This document shows positions 63,482-64,000 of a stretch of DNA of 64,000 nucleotides, one piece after another. The position numbers and the translations under genes were made by a program. The stretch comes from Rotaria sp. Silwood1 (Eukaryota > Rotifera > Eurotatoria > Philodinida > Philodinidae). The stretch covers positions 710,553-774,552 of the forward strand of contig CAJNOP010000001.1 of assembly GCA_905250075.1 (NCBI GenBank), in the 5' to 3' direction. Positions within the stretch are counted from its first letter, which is position 1; each line of letters starts with the position of its first letter. The notes below the pieces were generated by a model. It ran no database searches. It saw nothing but the letters and a program-made list of their open reading frames with translations, and was not told the origin of the DNA.

Positions 63482-64000
63482 CTAAAAAAAACCAAATCTT
63501 TGTAAATTCAAACCTATGGATCCAGCATTGGATTGTTTCTTCTTATGATAAAGGTTCAAGAAATCTGTTCAGATTTATTATCAGTTTTCGCTCGAGACTA
63601 TTGTCAACAGATAGAGCTCAATGAGTAAATAAAGAATAATTGAAGAAAATTTTTCAACCTCTTGAGTGAGCCTGCAGAAACTTGACAACATTGAGCAGAT
63701 ATCAGAAGTTTGTGTTATTTTAAAAATGGGCTTAAAATTTTGTGTAGAACTTCTGGATTAGGAGATAAAAGTCAACATTTTAGAGATCTGTAGACTAAGT
63801 TTAAACGAAATTCAATGTGTGAAAGTTTACGTAAAGTAGAAGCGACAATTATTTCAAATACAGCGAATGAAAGACTATTCCTACAAAAAACTCCAATGTT
63901 ATTTGGTCAAACTTAATTTTCGTGTCTCGATAAGGTCAGCTCATAACTTCTAAACTAGAAGTTCTAGAGAAATATTGAAACTATACTTGACAACAATAAA
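63482..64000. other. Probable intron or upstream region of the membrane-protein gene
   Basis: 519 bp without a recognisable exon on the minus strand. Either the start of a long intron or unassigned sequence. Confidence 0.4.

Overview
The window is animal nuclear DNA: AT-rich, with spliced genes whose introns are mostly 45-80 nt (GT-AG) plus a few of 0.6-2.6 kb. Long-intron and intergenic DNA carries small non-autonomous DNA transposons and decayed repeats. Gene content (a Hox gene, SNAP-25, tektin-2, a Ly6/EGF secreted protein, an amidated-peptide precursor) shows a bilaterian with neurons and cilia. Compactness, short introns and isolated Hox placement fit a rotifer, probably bdelloid, but that taxon call is inference. 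Exon models were built by hand. Every complete multi-exon model has a total length divisible by three with phase-compatible joins, and the recognised genes read through conserved motifs.

Layout. 1-1.3 kb: end of an unidentified gene (+). 1.3-11 kb: mostly gene-free, with a MITE and a lone syntaxin-like SNARE ORF (-). 11.0-15.1 kb: SNAP-25 (-) with two alternative first exons. 16.6-20.0 kb: secreted Ly6-like plus ten-EGF protein (-). 21.3-22.1 kb: Hox4/Deformed-class gene (+) standing alone. 22-26 kb: gene-free, with a foldback MITE. 26.2-30.9 kb: bifunctional mRNA capping enzyme (-), divergent from NADP isocitrate dehydrogenase (+, 31.5-34.1 kb). 34-38.8 kb: gene-free, with repeats. 38.8-39.3 kb: neuropeptide precursor (-) with ASLRP repeats. 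40.7-41.2 kb: end of a ZNRF-like RING E3 gene (+). 41-45.5 kb: mariner relics. 45.5-46.4 kb: His/Pro-rich disordered protein (-). 46.6-52.6 kb: telomerase reverse transcriptase (-, six exons). 52.7-57.3 kb: unknown gene (+), head to head with TERT 93 bp apart and hosting a 1.26-kb hAT-like element. 57.6-63.0 kb: tektin-2 (+), with an intronless unknown gene nested antisense in one intron. 63.1-63.5 kb: end of a multi-pass membrane protein gene (-).

The most notable items are the complete TERT with an altered motif B', the SNAP-25 alternative first exons, the peptide precursor whose repeats are conserved at their N-terminal rather than amidated end, two hAT-like elements with exact 8-bp target duplications (one inserted into an older repeat that has related copies in the TERT introns), and the nested gene in tektin-2.
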